Shown piece after piece: positions 50,344 through 59,184 of a DNA stretch of 64,000 nt. Each line of letters starts with the position of its first letter. Positions within the stretch are counted from its first letter, which is position 1. A program made the position numbers and the translations under genes. A model generated the notes under the pieces. That model did not search any database. It was not told the DNA's origin and saw nothing but the letters and a program-made list of their open reading frames with translations. Origin of the DNA: Fulvivirga ligni (lineage in GTDB: Bacteria > Bacteroidota > Bacteroidia > Cytophagales > Cyclobacteriaceae); the NCBI RefSeq assembly GCF_021389935.1, contig NZ_CP089979.1, forward strand, positions 4,693,001-4,757,000, given 5' to 3'.

Positions 50344-51438
50344 TTAAATCATAAACATACGCCAAACAGCACACAGTAATAATACCACTAATGCCATGGG
50401 CGTTAAATATTTCCAACCTATAGTCATAAGTTGATCTATTCTCACTCTAGGATAGGTCCACCTAACCCAGATTTGTATTAATACCATAACTAATGACTTG
50501 GTAATCAACCAAAAAGCACTCCAGGCATGTCCGGCTATTGTGCCTACTTCTCCAGTGGTCCAATCTGCTAGTCTTACTCCTCCAATATTTGGCAGTGGTG
50601 AATTCCAGCTTCCTAAGAATAAAATTACTGCTAAAAAGCTCACTAATAGCATCATACCATACTCGGCTAACATAATTACCGACCATCTAAATCCTGAGTA
50701 CTCAGTTTGAAAACCTGCCACCAATTCAGATTCTGCCTCCGGCAAATCAAAAGGAGCTCTATTACTTTCTGCTAAAGAAGTAATGAAGAAAATTATCCAG
50801 GTCACAAACAAAACCGGTACTCTGAAGATATTCCAGCTTAAGATGCCTCCTATCTCGTTAATATTTATTCCCAAAGCTTTTATCCCAAACAGATAATTAG
50901 GCTCCGCACTGTCTGCCAATACACCTTGCTGCATGGAAATCTCCTGCAGATCTAAAGTTTGGGAGATCATTACCACGGATAAAACACTTATAGTTAATGG
51001 CACTTCGTAAGAGATAATCTGAGCCGCAGACCTCATGGCTCCGAACAAAGAGTATTTATTATTAGACGCCCAGCCAGCCATAATTATTCCGATCACGTCT
51101 AGTGAAACTATTGCCAACAGGAAAAACAGGCCTGTTTCTATACCAGCACCCTCCCAGCCTGATGTTACAGGCACCACGGCAAAACCAGCAAACACAAACG
51201 TAAAAATAATTACAGGAGCGATTAGAAAAAGCTTCCTATCGGCTTTGGTGGGTACAATATCTTCTTTTTGCAGCAGCTTGAGTAAGTCAGCAATGGTCTG
51301 TAGAATTCCGTAATATCCTACTTCCATTGGGCCAAAACGATCCTGAATAAAAGCAGAAACCTTTCTCTCGGCATAAATAGCTAAAACAGCAAATAGTAAT
51401 AGAAAAGGAAGGAAAAAAAGGATGGTTGACATGTACAA
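50344..51438 (-). CDS. nuoH: NADH-quinone oxidoreductase subunit H
   Basis: The 364-residue ND1-like subunit has about eight to nine helices. Typical blocks are YAERKVSAFIQDRFGPMEVGYYGILQTIADLLKLLQKEDIVPTKADR, the E-rich ESNRAPFDLPEAESELVAGFQTEYSGFRW loop and the final RWTYPRVRIDQLMTIGWKYLTP. NuoH forms part of the quinone chamber. It is the first nuo gene of the cluster here; nuoA-G are not upstream, as the next gene is murI. Confidence 0.96.
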   Translation of the reverse strand: MYMSTILFFLPFLLLFAVLAIYAERKVSAFIQDRFGPMEVGYYGILQTIADLLKLLQKEDIVPTKADRKLFLIAPVIIFTFVFAGFAVVPVTSGWEGAGIETGLFFLLAIVSLDVIGIIMAGWASNNKYSLFGAMRSAAQIISYEVPLTISVLSVVMISQTLDLQEISMQQGVLADSAEPNYLFGIKALGININEIGGILSWNIFRVPVLFVTWIIFFITSLAESNRAPFDLPEAESELVAGFQTEYSGFRWSVIMLAEYGMMLLVSFLAVILFLGSWNSPLPNIGGVRLADWTTGEVGTIAGHAWSAFWLITKSLVMVLIQIWVRWTYPRVRIDQLMTIGWKYLTPMALVVLLLCAVWRMFMI

Positions 51439-51550
51439 TTACTTAGCTGACGCGCAAATTAAAAAAATTACTGCTAATACTACAATCTAATGCTTTGAAT
51501 ATATTACCAAGCAAATAATTATCAAACAGCTTTAGGAGATTTTTTTGGTA

Positions 51551-52363
51551 TCAATCCCACAAAGCATACTTTTCCAGGTGTACTCGCTGATTAAAGAAAA
51601 GCTTGGTGGAAGCCTCAAATGACTCTGTATAATCTGATACTAAAAATCGATCATCAGGTTCTGTTTCCTGATCATTCAGTATATCAAACTCTATTAACCG
51701 ATCTTTTAGATATAATGCTGTAATTTCCGAAGAGTCCAACACCTGCACTTTACCTTGATAATATTTTTCTATCTGGTTCTTCACCAACGGATAATGGGTG
51801 CACCCCAGGATAAGTCCTTCAATATTCTGTAGCAATTCATCACTGAGATATTGATCTATTATTTCACTACTGATTTTATTATTAAAAAAGCCTTCTTCAA
51901 TCATTGGCACCAGTAAAGGCGTAGCTAATGAGGCTAGTTCTATCCCTTGGACAAGCTCTTCGATTTTACGGGCATAAATATTTGATTGCACCGTACGCTT
52001 GGTTCCTATAAGACCAATTTTAGTTTCTGAAAACTTCTCCTTCACAAAACTGACCATAGGATCAATCACATTCACCACCTTGGCTCTACTGCCTACATAT
52101 TCTTTTAGCAGCTCATAAGCAGCAGAACTAGCCGAATTACAGGCAATCACAATAATTTTACACCCTCTGCCCAATAATACATCCGCTATTTTAATAGAAT
52201 AGGCCTGTACTGCAGCCTCTGATTTATCTCCGTAAGGTAGGTGAGCCGTATCTCCAAAATATATGAGAGACTCATTCCGCAATATCTTGCGGATAGCATG
52301 AGCTACGGTTAAGCCACCTATGCCACTATCAAATATTCCTATGGGTGCCTGCTTATTTTTCAT
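51551..52363 (-). CDS. murI: Glutamate racemase
   Basis: The 270-residue enzyme interconverts L- and D-glutamate for peptidoglycan. Visible are IGIFDSGIGGLTV (D12, S13), the catalytic Cys pair C75 in IACNSAS and C188 in GCTHYPL, and GDTAHLPYGDKS. The length is typical. It is divergent from fabI, and its promoter contains TAGCTTTG at 52383-52390. Confidence 0.96.
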   Translation of the reverse strand: MKNKQAPIGIFDSGIGGLTVAHAIRKILRNESLIYFGDTAHLPYGDKSEAAVQAYSIKIADVLLGRGCKIIVIACNSASSAAYELLKEYVGSRAKVVNVIDPMVSFVKEKFSETKIGLIGTKRTVQSNIYARKIEELVQGIELASLATPLLVPMIEEGFFNNKISSEIIDQYLSDELLQNIEGLILGCTHYPLVKNQIEKYYQGKVQVLDSSEITALYLKDRLIEFDILNDQETEPDDRFLVSDYTESFEASTKLFFNQRVHLEKYALWD

Positions 52364-52382
52364 GGTATCAGATTATGATCTG

Positions 52383-52390
52383 CAAAGCTA
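52383..52390 (-). promoter_or_regulatory. -7 element of the murI promoter
   Basis: Read on the minus strand the sequence is TAGCTTTG, an exact TAnnTTTG match about 20 bp before the murI start. A clear -33 TTG at the expected distance was not seen. It is a candidate by position only. Confidence 0.4.
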
Positions 52391-52476
52391 TCATAAAGAG
52401 TTAGAGCTAAGTATTTTACAGGTAAAAAATAAAAGGTTGCGATGCATCCTTTACTAACCTTCTCTATTTAGCTAAA

Positions 52477-52484
52477 TAATTTTG
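52477..52484 (+). promoter_or_regulatory. -7 element of the fabI promoter
   Basis: TAATTTTG fits TAnnTTTG exactly and lies 42 bp upstream of the fabI ATG. A second weaker match, TATTATTG at 52485-52492, is directly behind it. The -33 element is not obvious. Confidence 0.4.
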
Positions 52485-52526
52485 TATTATTGCACCTAAC
52501 AATAACTAATCAAGATAATACTAACC

Positions 52527-53339
52527 ATGGGTAATAATATACTTAAAGGTAAAAGAGGAATTATTTTTGGAGCCTTAGATGAGAATTCAATTGCTTGGAA
52601 AACAGCACTTAAGGCGAAAGAAGAAGGTGCACAGTTTGTACTTACAAATGCTCCTATTGCACTAAGAATGGGAGTAATCAATAAGCTGGCTGAGGAATGT
52701 GAAGCTGAGGTAATTCCGGCAGATGCTACTTCAATAGAAGATTTGACAAACCTTTTTGAAAAGTCTCAAGAGATTCTTGGTGGTAAACTGGATTTCGTTC
52801 TTCACTCAATAGGCATGAGCCCTAACGTAAGAAAAGGAAAAGAGTACGGTGATTTGAATTATGACTGGTTCTTAAAGACCTTAGACATATCAGGTATTTC
52901 ATTCCATAAAGTATTACAAACGGCTGAGAAAACTGAAGCCATGAATGAGTGGGGTTCTATCCTGGCGTTATCATACATCGCTTCTCAAAGAACTTTCCCT
53001 GATTATTCAGATATGGCTCAAGCCAAAGCAGTTCTTGAATCAATAGCTAGAAGCTATGGTTATAGATTTGCTAAAAATGGAAATGTAAGAGTAAATACCA
53101 TTTCTCAATCTCCTACTATGACTACTGCAGGTAGTGGTGTTACAGGATTTGACGTTTTCTTTGACTATGCCAATAAAATGTCTCCTCTTGGAAATGCTAG
53201 TGCGGAAGATTGTGCTAACTACATTCTTATGATGTTCTCTGACTATACCAGAATGGTAACTATGCAGAACTTAATGCATGACGGTGGTTTCTCTAACTCT
53301 GGAATCACAGAAGAAATAGTTGCTACTCTAAGCAAATAA
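52527..53339 (+). CDS. fabI: Enoyl-[acyl-carrier-protein] reductase (NADH)
   Basis: The 270-residue short-chain dehydrogenase reduces trans-2-enoyl-ACP in the last step of fatty acid elongation. The nucleotide motif is GIIFGALDENSIAW (G11-W24), and the catalytic pair is Y160 and K167 in FPDYSDMAQAKAVLE (Y-x6-K), with Y150 also present. The C-terminus has SPTMTTAGSGV, where substrate loops occur. It is divergent from murI, with ispE 60 bp downstream beyond a hairpin. Confidence 0.95.
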   Translation: MGNNILKGKRGIIFGALDENSIAWKTALKAKEEGAQFVLTNAPIALRMGVINKLAEECEAEVIPADATSIEDLTNLFEKSQEILGGKLDFVLHSIGMSPNVRKGKEYGDLNYDWFLKTLDISGISFHKVLQTAEKTEAMNEWGSILALSYIASQRTFPDYSDMAQAKAVLESIARSYGYRFAKNGNVRVNTISQSPTMTTAGSGVTGFDVFFDYANKMSPLGNASAEDCANYILMMFSDYTRMVTMQNLMHDGGFSNSGITEEIVATLSK

Positions 53340-53349
53340 CATATTAAAA

Positions 53350-53375
53350 CTGGCAGGCTTTAGGTCTGCCAGCTT
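53350..53375. terminator. Hairpin between fabI and ispE
   Basis: CTGGCAG (53350-53356) pairs with CTGCCAG (53366-53372) around a 9-nt loop, followed by CTTT. The stem is short and the T tail weak, so it may be an attenuator rather than a full terminator. Confidence 0.5.
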
Positions 53376-53399
53376 TACTCAAATCCTCCTCCCTACATT

Positions 53400-54200
53400 A
53401 TGGTTGTTTTTCCTAATGCCAAAATAAACCTTGGTCTTAATATCATTTCAAAACGACCAGATGGGTACCACAACATTTCATCTGTTTTTTACCCGCTCCC
53501 TTTCAATGATATTCTTGAGATTATTCCTGCTGATCAATTCCACTTTGAAAGCTCAGGTTTGGAGATACCAGGAAAAGAGGAAGTCAACCTTATAATCAAA
53601 GCCTATAAGCTTTTAAAAGAAGACTTCAATCTGCCCGCTGTAAGTATTCACCTTCATAAAATTATTCCCATGGGTGCGGGGTTAGGCGGTGGATCAGCCG
53701 ATTGCGCTTTTACTATCACCTGCCTTAACACCTTATTTGAGCTGAAGCTTACTGCTGAAAAAATGGAGGAGTATGCCAGCCGTTTAGGCAGTGACTGTCC
53801 GTTCTTTATTAAGAATCAACCGATACTAGCAGAAGGAACAGGGAATATTTTCACTGAAGTAGAGTTATCTCTAAAGGGGAAATATTTAGTACTTGTCTAC
53901 CCACAGTTACATGTGAGTACAGCACAAGCCTACAGCGGTGTTACTCCGCATCAACCGCAACAATCAGTAAAGGAGATAGTAGAAAATTCAGCCGTATCTC
54001 AATGGAAGGATAACCTTGTTAATGACTTTGAAATATCGGTTTTCACGCAGTTTCCTCAGATACAATCTGTAAAAGAAGAGCTATATGCTCATGGAGCACA
54101 ATATGCCAGCATGACTGGTTCTGGAGCTAGTGTTTTTGGTATATTCGACCAAAAGCCATCTCATCAATTTGCAAATGTAGTTTGGGAAGGCAGCTTATAA
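53400..54200 (+). CDS. ispE: 4-diphosphocytidyl-2-C-methyl-D-erythritol kinase
   Basis: The 266-residue GHMP kinase phosphorylates CDP-ME in the MEP isoprenoid pathway. Visible are the substrate-binding NAKINLGL (6-13), SKRPDGYHNI (17-26), the ATP loop PMGAGLGGGSAD (90-101) and the late MTGSGASVFGIF motif. The length is typical for Bacteroidota. It abuts the convergent EamA-type gene (54200/54201). Confidence 0.95.
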   Translation: MVVFPNAKINLGLNIISKRPDGYHNISSVFYPLPFNDILEIIPADQFHFESSGLEIPGKEEVNLIIKAYKLLKEDFNLPAVSIHLHKIIPMGAGLGGGSADCAFTITCLNTLFELKLTAEKMEEYASRLGSDCPFFIKNQPILAEGTGNIFTEVELSLKGKYLVLVYPQLHVSTAQAYSGVTPHQPQQSVKEIVENSAVSQWKDNLVNDFEISVFTQFPQIQSVKEELYAHGAQYASMTGSGASVFGIFDQKPSHQFANVVWEGSL

Positions 54201-55112
54201 CTACCTGAGGTTGTCCATTTTAAGAGCCTTTCGCTTGTAATACTTATTCACCAAAGGATAAATGAGTACGGCAAGTAAAATGATGCCTGTACCGAAGTAG
54301 AAACCAGGATCCATTTTCTCTTTTTCACCAAAGATCAAAACAGCCAGCACAATACCATAGACAGGCTCGAGGTTGATGGTCAGATTCACCACGAAAGCGG
54401 ATATTCTTTTCATAAGCTCCACTGATACAGAGAAAGCATAAACGGTACATATTAATGAAAGGATAATTAAGTATATCCAATCCATACCCTGTGGAACAAG
54501 CTGAAGATCAGCACCTTTTAAGAAATAATATTTATAGAAAGGCAATAAAAGAACAGTTCCTATGCAAGCACCCAGCATTTCATAGAAGGTGATCATATAT
54601 TGACTATGGTTTCTGGTAAGCTTACCATTGATCACCGAAAATATTGCCGCCAGCAGTGCTGACATAATCGCCATAAAAAGGCCTAAAGCATGATTAAACT
54701 GGAATCTGAAAATCACGTACAGACCAGCAATTACAATAAGCCCCAGCACCACCTCAAATATTTTAATCTTACGGCTATTGAACAATGGCTCAATGAAACT
54801 GGTCCATAATGAGCAGGTGGCAATCCCCGCTAAGCAAACGGAAGCAGTGGATACTCGTGCAGCTGCGAAAAACAAAATCCAATGGGCCGCAATTATGAAA
54901 CCTGTTCCGAAAATCTTGAGCACTTCCTTAGTACCCAACTTAAAGTTTCTCTTTCTGATTAACAGGAGAACACCCATAGCCACGGCAGCCAAAAAGGTGC
55001 GATAAAACACGATTTCGACTGAATTAATAGAAATCAACAACCCCAAAATGGCTGTAAAGCCCCATATCAGAACTATGAAATGAAGCTTTATAAAATCCTT
55101 TGTGCTAGACAT
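54201..55112 (-). CDS. EamA-family (DMT) transporter
   Basis: The 303-residue protein has ten predicted helices in two EamA repeats (about 5-140 and 150-290). Signature parts are LHFIVLIWGFTAILGLLIS, EIVFYRTFLAAVAMGVLLLIRKR and LEPVYGIVLAVLIFGEKEKMDPGFYFGTGIILLAVL. DMT members move small metabolites out of or into the cell; the substrate is unknown. Its ATG overlaps the stop of the LptF/G-like gene (TAATG). Confidence 0.9.
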   Translation of the reverse strand: MSSTKDFIKLHFIVLIWGFTAILGLLISINSVEIVFYRTFLAAVAMGVLLLIRKRNFKLGTKEVLKIFGTGFIIAAHWILFFAAARVSTASVCLAGIATCSLWTSFIEPLFNSRKIKIFEVVLGLIVIAGLYVIFRFQFNHALGLFMAIMSALLAAIFSVINGKLTRNHSQYMITFYEMLGACIGTVLLLPFYKYYFLKGADLQLVPQGMDWIYLIILSLICTVYAFSVSVELMKRISAFVVNLTINLEPVYGIVLAVLIFGEKEKMDPGFYFGTGIILLAVLIYPLVNKYYKRKALKMDNLR

Positions 55113-56185
55113 TATCTCGGTACGTACTTATACATGAGCATTGAAATACCTCCAAATAAAATATTAGGAAACCATACTGATATGGCTGGCGGTAAACCTC
55201 CAGCTTCAGCTATAGTTTTACTCATGATAAATAATAATATGTAAATAAATGAGAGAAAGAAGCCCAGTGCTATTTGAAAACCTGCCCCACCCCTTGTTTT
55301 GCGGGCAGAAACTATCACACCCATAAAGGTGAGAATAAGCACTGCAAACGGTGAAGTAAATCTGGTGTATTTCTCCACCTCATATACTTCTACATTACTG
55401 GCTCCACGCATCTTTAATTTATCAATCTGCTCGTTAAGCTCATTGATAGTCATGGCATCATAACTACGGTAATCATTTTCAAACTCACTAGGATGAATAG
55501 CCAATGTGGTATCCATAGTCTTTCCTTCGGTAACCACCTGCTCTATTCCCTCTAATGACATCTCAGTCCAATTGCTTACTGTCCATTTCTTCTTTTCTTC
55601 ATCCCACTTTATTCTGGAAGCAGACAATTTTCTCTTTAGCTCTGTGCCATCTACCTTTTCTAAGGTGAAATTATAACCCGTGTTAGACTGGTTATTATAA
55701 TTTCTCATATATAGGTAGGTGTTGGGAGCTACCTGAATGTGAAAATTGGTTTTATCGAAGTAATATGTACTCTTAAGGTATGCTATTTCAAATGCCACCC
55801 TGGTTTTATTGGAGTTTGGAATTACCCAACCTGTAAGCACAAAACTAGATATAGCTATAAGCATGGCTCCTATAAAATATGGAAGCAAAAACCTCTTAAA
55901 AGACACTCCACTACTGAGTATGGCCACTATTTCCGTATGACCGGCCATCTTCGCCGTAACAAACACAGTGGCTATAAAGACAGTAAGTGGCGTAATGAAA
56001 TTAGCGATCCACGGAATAAAGTCCATGTAATAGCCTAGTACCTCTAAAGCAGAAAGATTAGCCGCCGAATATTTATCTGTTTTTTCAGTAACATCTATCA
56101 CCACTATTATGGCAACAATGATGAACACTGTAAACATGAATGAGCTCAAAAACTTCTTAAGAATATACCGGTCGATTAATTTCAC
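55112..56185 (-). CDS. LptF/LptG family permease (YjgP/YjgQ)
   Basis: The 357-residue protein has three N-terminal helices, a large periplasmic beta domain (about 135-275) and three C-terminal helices. The family pattern is clear: LIDRYILKKFLSSFMFTVFIIVAIIVVIDVTEK, then FITPLTVFIATVFVTAKMAGHTEIVAILSSGVSFKRFLLPYF. These permeases extract lipopolysaccharide from the inner membrane with the LptB ATPase. It is closer in start pattern to LptG-type proteins but the exact paralog cannot be fixed here. It lies 30 bp after tgt. Confidence 0.9.
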   Translation of the reverse strand: MKLIDRYILKKFLSSFMFTVFIIVAIIVVIDVTEKTDKYSAANLSALEVLGYYMDFIPWIANFITPLTVFIATVFVTAKMAGHTEIVAILSSGVSFKRFLLPYFIGAMLIAISSFVLTGWVIPNSNKTRVAFEIAYLKSTYYFDKTNFHIQVAPNTYLYMRNYNNQSNTGYNFTLEKVDGTELKRKLSASRIKWDEEKKKWTVSNWTEMSLEGIEQVVTEGKTMDTTLAIHPSEFENDYRSYDAMTINELNEQIDKLKMRGASNVEVYEVEKYTRFTSPFAVLILTFMGVIVSARKTRGGAGFQIALGFFLSFIYILLFIMSKTIAEAGGLPPAISVWFPNILFGGISMLMYKYVPR

Positions 56186-56215
56186 TAATCTAATCTTTTG
56201 ATGGGTTATTATTTA

Positions 56216-57346
56216 CTATAATCTCTGACTTACCTTCTGCACCATTCTATTCTTCCAGTCGGCAAAAGTTCCTTGCTTAATTTGCTCTCTGGCTTCACCT
56301 ACCAGCCACAGGTAAAAGCTAAGATTATGTATACTAGCAATTTGCGCGCCTAAAATTTCCTTACTCATGATAAGGTGACGAAGATACGCTTTTGAATAAA
56401 AGGTATCTACATAACCTGTCATATTTGAATCTATAGGAGAAAAGTCATCTTCCCACTTTTTATTCTTAATATTAATTATTCCCTCTGAAGTAAACAACAT
56501 ACCATTTCTGGCATTTCTGGTTGGCATTACACAATCAAACATATCTACTCCTAAAGCTATGTTCTCAAGGATGTTAGCCGGTGTACCTACTCCCATTAGG
56601 TAGCGAGGTTTGTCTGAAGGCAAGATATCACAAACCAGCTCAGTCATTTCATACATCATCTCAGCAGGTTCTCCCACAGAAAGGCCTCCTATGGCATTAC
56701 CTTCTCTGCCAAAAGAGGCAATGGCCTCAGCAGACTGTACCCTTAGATCTTTATAAACACTACCTTGTACAATAGGGAAAAGCGTTTGATCATAACCGTA
56801 CTTACCTTCTGTTCTATCAAAATGATCACAGCAGCGTTTTAGCCAGCGGTGAGTCATGTGCATTGATTTTTTAGCATAATCATACTCACAAGGATATGGA
56901 GTACACTCATCAAAAGCCATCATAATATCGGCCCCAATGGTTCTTTGTATGTCCATAACATACTCCGGAGTAAAGTTATGTCTGGAACCGTCTATATGAG
57001 ATTGGAAGGTAACACCCTCCTCTTTGATCTTTCTGGTATCTGCCAGGGAATACACCTGATAGCCCCCACTATCCGTAAGTATGGGCTTATCCCAACCATT
57101 AAATTTATGTAAGCCACCGGCCTTTTCAATTATGTCCAGACCAGGTCTTAGGTAAAGATGATAGGTGTTTCCTAAAATAATCTGCGCCTGAATATCTTCT
57201 TTAAGCTCCCGCTGATGCACGGCCTTTACTGAGCCTGCAGTACCTACAGGCATAAATATTGGAGTTTGAATTTCTCCATGGGCTGTGGTGATTACCCCTG
57301 CCCTGGCCTTACTTCCGTTATCTTTCGCTTCTAATTTGAACTTCAT
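56216..57346 (-). CDS. tgt: Queuine tRNA-ribosyltransferase without canonical zinc cysteines
   Basis: The 376-residue TIM-barrel enzyme exchanges G34 of tRNAs for preQ1. Key residues are D92 in ILTDSGGYQVYSL, the LMGVGTPANILENIALGVDMFDCVMPTRNARNG block with the nucleophile Asp, and GGLSVGEPAEMM. The usual C-x-C-x-x-C zinc ligands near the C-terminus are missing: the section reads FSPIDSNMTGYVDTFYSKAYLRHL, with only the later H in ASIHNL kept. This seems a feature of Bacteroidota Tgt rather than damage, as the rest is intact. Promoter element TATTTTTG is at 57367-57374. Confidence 0.94.
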   Translation of the reverse strand: MKFKLEAKDNGSKARAGVITTAHGEIQTPIFMPVGTAGSVKAVHQRELKEDIQAQIILGNTYHLYLRPGLDIIEKAGGLHKFNGWDKPILTDSGGYQVYSLADTRKIKEEGVTFQSHIDGSRHNFTPEYVMDIQRTIGADIMMAFDECTPYPCEYDYAKKSMHMTHRWLKRCCDHFDRTEGKYGYDQTLFPIVQGSVYKDLRVQSAEAIASFGREGNAIGGLSVGEPAEMMYEMTELVCDILPSDKPRYLMGVGTPANILENIALGVDMFDCVMPTRNARNGMLFTSEGIINIKNKKWEDDFSPIDSNMTGYVDTFYSKAYLRHLIMSKEILGAQIASIHNLSFYLWLVGEAREQIKQGTFADWKNRMVQKVSQRL

Positions 57347-57366
57347 CGCATTCCTTTAAAAAAGCT

Positions 57367-57374
57367 GCAAAAAT
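57367..57374 (-). promoter_or_regulatory. -7 element of the tgt promoter
   Basis: Read on the minus strand the sequence is TATTTTTG, an exact TAnnTTTG match 20 bp before the tgt start. It likely drives the tgt-lptF/G-eamA operon. No -33 TTG stands at the usual distance. Confidence 0.45.
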
Positions 57375-57458
57375 ATAAGATTATAATGAATGCGTGGTAA
57401 ACTTTCTAAAGATTCCTAAACTGTTTCCACAGCTTCTTTCTATCCTGAAATTAAACTA

Positions 57459-57466
57459 TATATTTG
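57459..57466 (+). promoter_or_regulatory. -7 element of the glycosyltransferase operon promoter
   Basis: TATATTTG is an exact TAnnTTTG match 19 bp before ATG 57486. It probably serves the glycosyltransferase-sigma-GNAT-rsmG operon. It is back-to-back with the tgt promoter element. Confidence 0.45.
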
Positions 57467-57485
57467 CCACTTACTTATAGCATTT

Positions 57486-58583
57486 ATGTTTCTTATTACT
57501 TATTCACTTTTATTTTGTCTATTAGTTCAGGTTATTTTTCACATTTACTATCTAATAGCCTTTAGCAAAGGGAATAAAGAGCATGCCCCACCCACACCGG
57601 CATCGGTAATTGTATGTGCTCATAATGAGGAAGATAACCTTAGAAGGCTACTACCTTTACTTTATGAGCAAATTCACCCAGAGTTTGAGGTTATCATAGT
57701 AGATGATCGCTCTTATGACGGCACTTATGATTTTCTACTGAGAGAAAGTGAGCGAAATAACAAGCTGAGAATAGTAAAAGTAAATGAAAAGCCAGAGAAC
57801 TTTAATGGCAAAAAATATGCCCTCACATTAGGCATAAAAGCAGCCAAATATGAGAATATAGTGCTTACAGATGCAGATTGTACACCTGCTTCCAGGCACT
57901 GGCTAAGTCATATGTCATCGCAATTTACAGAAGGCACTCAAATTAATTTAGGTTTTTCTTATTATGAGGAAAGAACAGGTTTTCTCAATACTTTCATTCG
58001 CTTTGAAACCCTGGTCACGGCCATTCACTACATTGGAAGAGCGCTTATGAATAGTCCGTATATGGGTGTTGGCAGAAACCTGGCGTATACTAAATCTCTG
58101 TTTATCAGCAACAAAGGCTTCAAAGGACACTTAGATGTTACCGGTGGTGATGATGATTTGTTTGTGAATGAACATGCCACAGGAAAAAATACTGCAGTAA
58201 CTATAGGTCCGGAATCAACCGTATATTCTATTCCGAAAAACAGCTGGAAATTGTTTTTCAGGCAAAAAATAAGGCATTTATCGGTAGGAAAAAGATATAA
58301 GTCAGGAAATAAAGTTATTTTAGGACTATATTCATTAACGCACGCCTTTTTTTGGTTATTTTTGATAGTTCTAATAGGTATGCAGATTGAACTCTATGTA
58401 GTAATAGGTGCCATACTTTTAAAAACCCTATTGCTTTATCTCACGTTTATCTATGCATGCAAAAAATTAGGTGTCAAATTTAACTTCTGGGCGACACTAG
58501 TTATTCTTGACTTACTTTTTGTTTTTTACTATAGTATTATTGGCTTGAAAGCCTTATTTACAAAGCGGGTTAGATGGAGTTAA
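57486..58583 (+). CDS. Membrane-bound family 2 glycosyltransferase
   Basis: The 365-residue protein has an N-terminal helix (about 2-20) and a GT-A domain: ASVIVCAHNEEDNLRRLLPLL, EVIIVDDRSYDGT and NIVLTDADCTPAS (D-x-D). R-Q-K-I-R-H-L in place of the Q-x-x-R-W motif is seen near residue 262. Two to three C-terminal helices (about 275-360) follow. It transfers sugar from a nucleotide donor at the inner membrane; the product is unknown. The 3' end overlaps the sigma gene by 10 bp. Confidence 0.88.
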   Translation: MFLITYSLLFCLLVQVIFHIYYLIAFSKGNKEHAPPTPASVIVCAHNEEDNLRRLLPLLYEQIHPEFEVIIVDDRSYDGTYDFLLRESERNNKLRIVKVNEKPENFNGKKYALTLGIKAAKYENIVLTDADCTPASRHWLSHMSSQFTEGTQINLGFSYYEERTGFLNTFIRFETLVTAIHYIGRALMNSPYMGVGRNLAYTKSLFISNKGFKGHLDVTGGDDDLFVNEHATGKNTAVTIGPESTVYSIPKNSWKLFFRQKIRHLSVGKRYKSGNKVILGLYSLTHAFFWLFLIVLIGMQIELYVVIGAILLKTLLLYLTFIYACKKLGVKFNFWATLVILDLLFVFYYSIIGLKALFTKRVRWS

Positions 58584-59182
58584 AAAAGCAATTCTCTGAT
58601 AAAGCATTAGAAGATTTTAGATTAATAGATCAGGCAGTTAAAGAAGGTGACGAGCAGGCTTTTGCTATGCTTATGGAACGCTATAAGCGGCCGGTGTATC
58701 ATATGATTCTAAAAATGGTGCGTAACGTAGATGACGCTGAAGATCTTACCATCGAAGCTTTTGCCAAGGCCTTTAAGAACCTACATAGATTTAAAAAAGA
58801 CTATACTTTTAGTACCTGGCTCTTCCGAATAGCTACTAATAATGCCATTGACTTTATAAGAAAGAAAAAGCTGGAGACCATGAGCCTCGATACTTCCTTT
58901 ACTGATGATAATGGTGAGGCGGTACATATCGATGTAGAAGACAATAATCTTAATCCTCAGGAAGTGGCGATCAAAAGCCAGAAGATAGAGCTGATACAGA
59001 TGTTCGTAACTAAATTACCAGCAAAATATCAGAAATTAGTTAGGCTTAGATACTTCAAAGAGTTCTCTTACGAAGAAATTGCTCAAGAGCTTGACGCACC
59101 ACTGGGAACCGTTAAAGCTCAGCTGCACCGCGCCAGAGAGCTTATGTATGATCTTGTGAAAAACAAAAAAGAGCATATCTGA
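58574..59182 (+). CDS. RpoE-like ECF RNA polymerase sigma factor
   Basis: The 202-residue protein has region 2 (about 28-100; MVRNVDDAEDLTIEAFAKAFKNLHRFKKDYTFSTWLFRIATNNAIDFIRKKKLE) and region 4 (about 140-195; LPAKYQKLVRLRYFKEFSYEEIAQELDAPLGTVKAQLHRARELMYDLV). It lacks a nearby anti-sigma gene; the context is a glycosyltransferase before and GNAT and rsmG after. Proteins of this type are conserved in Bacteroidota in growth-related settings. The start ATG 58574 overlaps the previous gene. Confidence 0.93.
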   Translation: MELKKQFSDKALEDFRLIDQAVKEGDEQAFAMLMERYKRPVYHMILKMVRNVDDAEDLTIEAFAKAFKNLHRFKKDYTFSTWLFRIATNNAIDFIRKKKLETMSLDTSFTDDNGEAVHIDVEDNNLNPQEVAIKSQKIELIQMFVTKLPAKYQKLVRLRYFKEFSYEEIAQELDAPLGTVKAQLHRARELMYDLVKNKKEHI

Positions 59183-59184
59183 TT

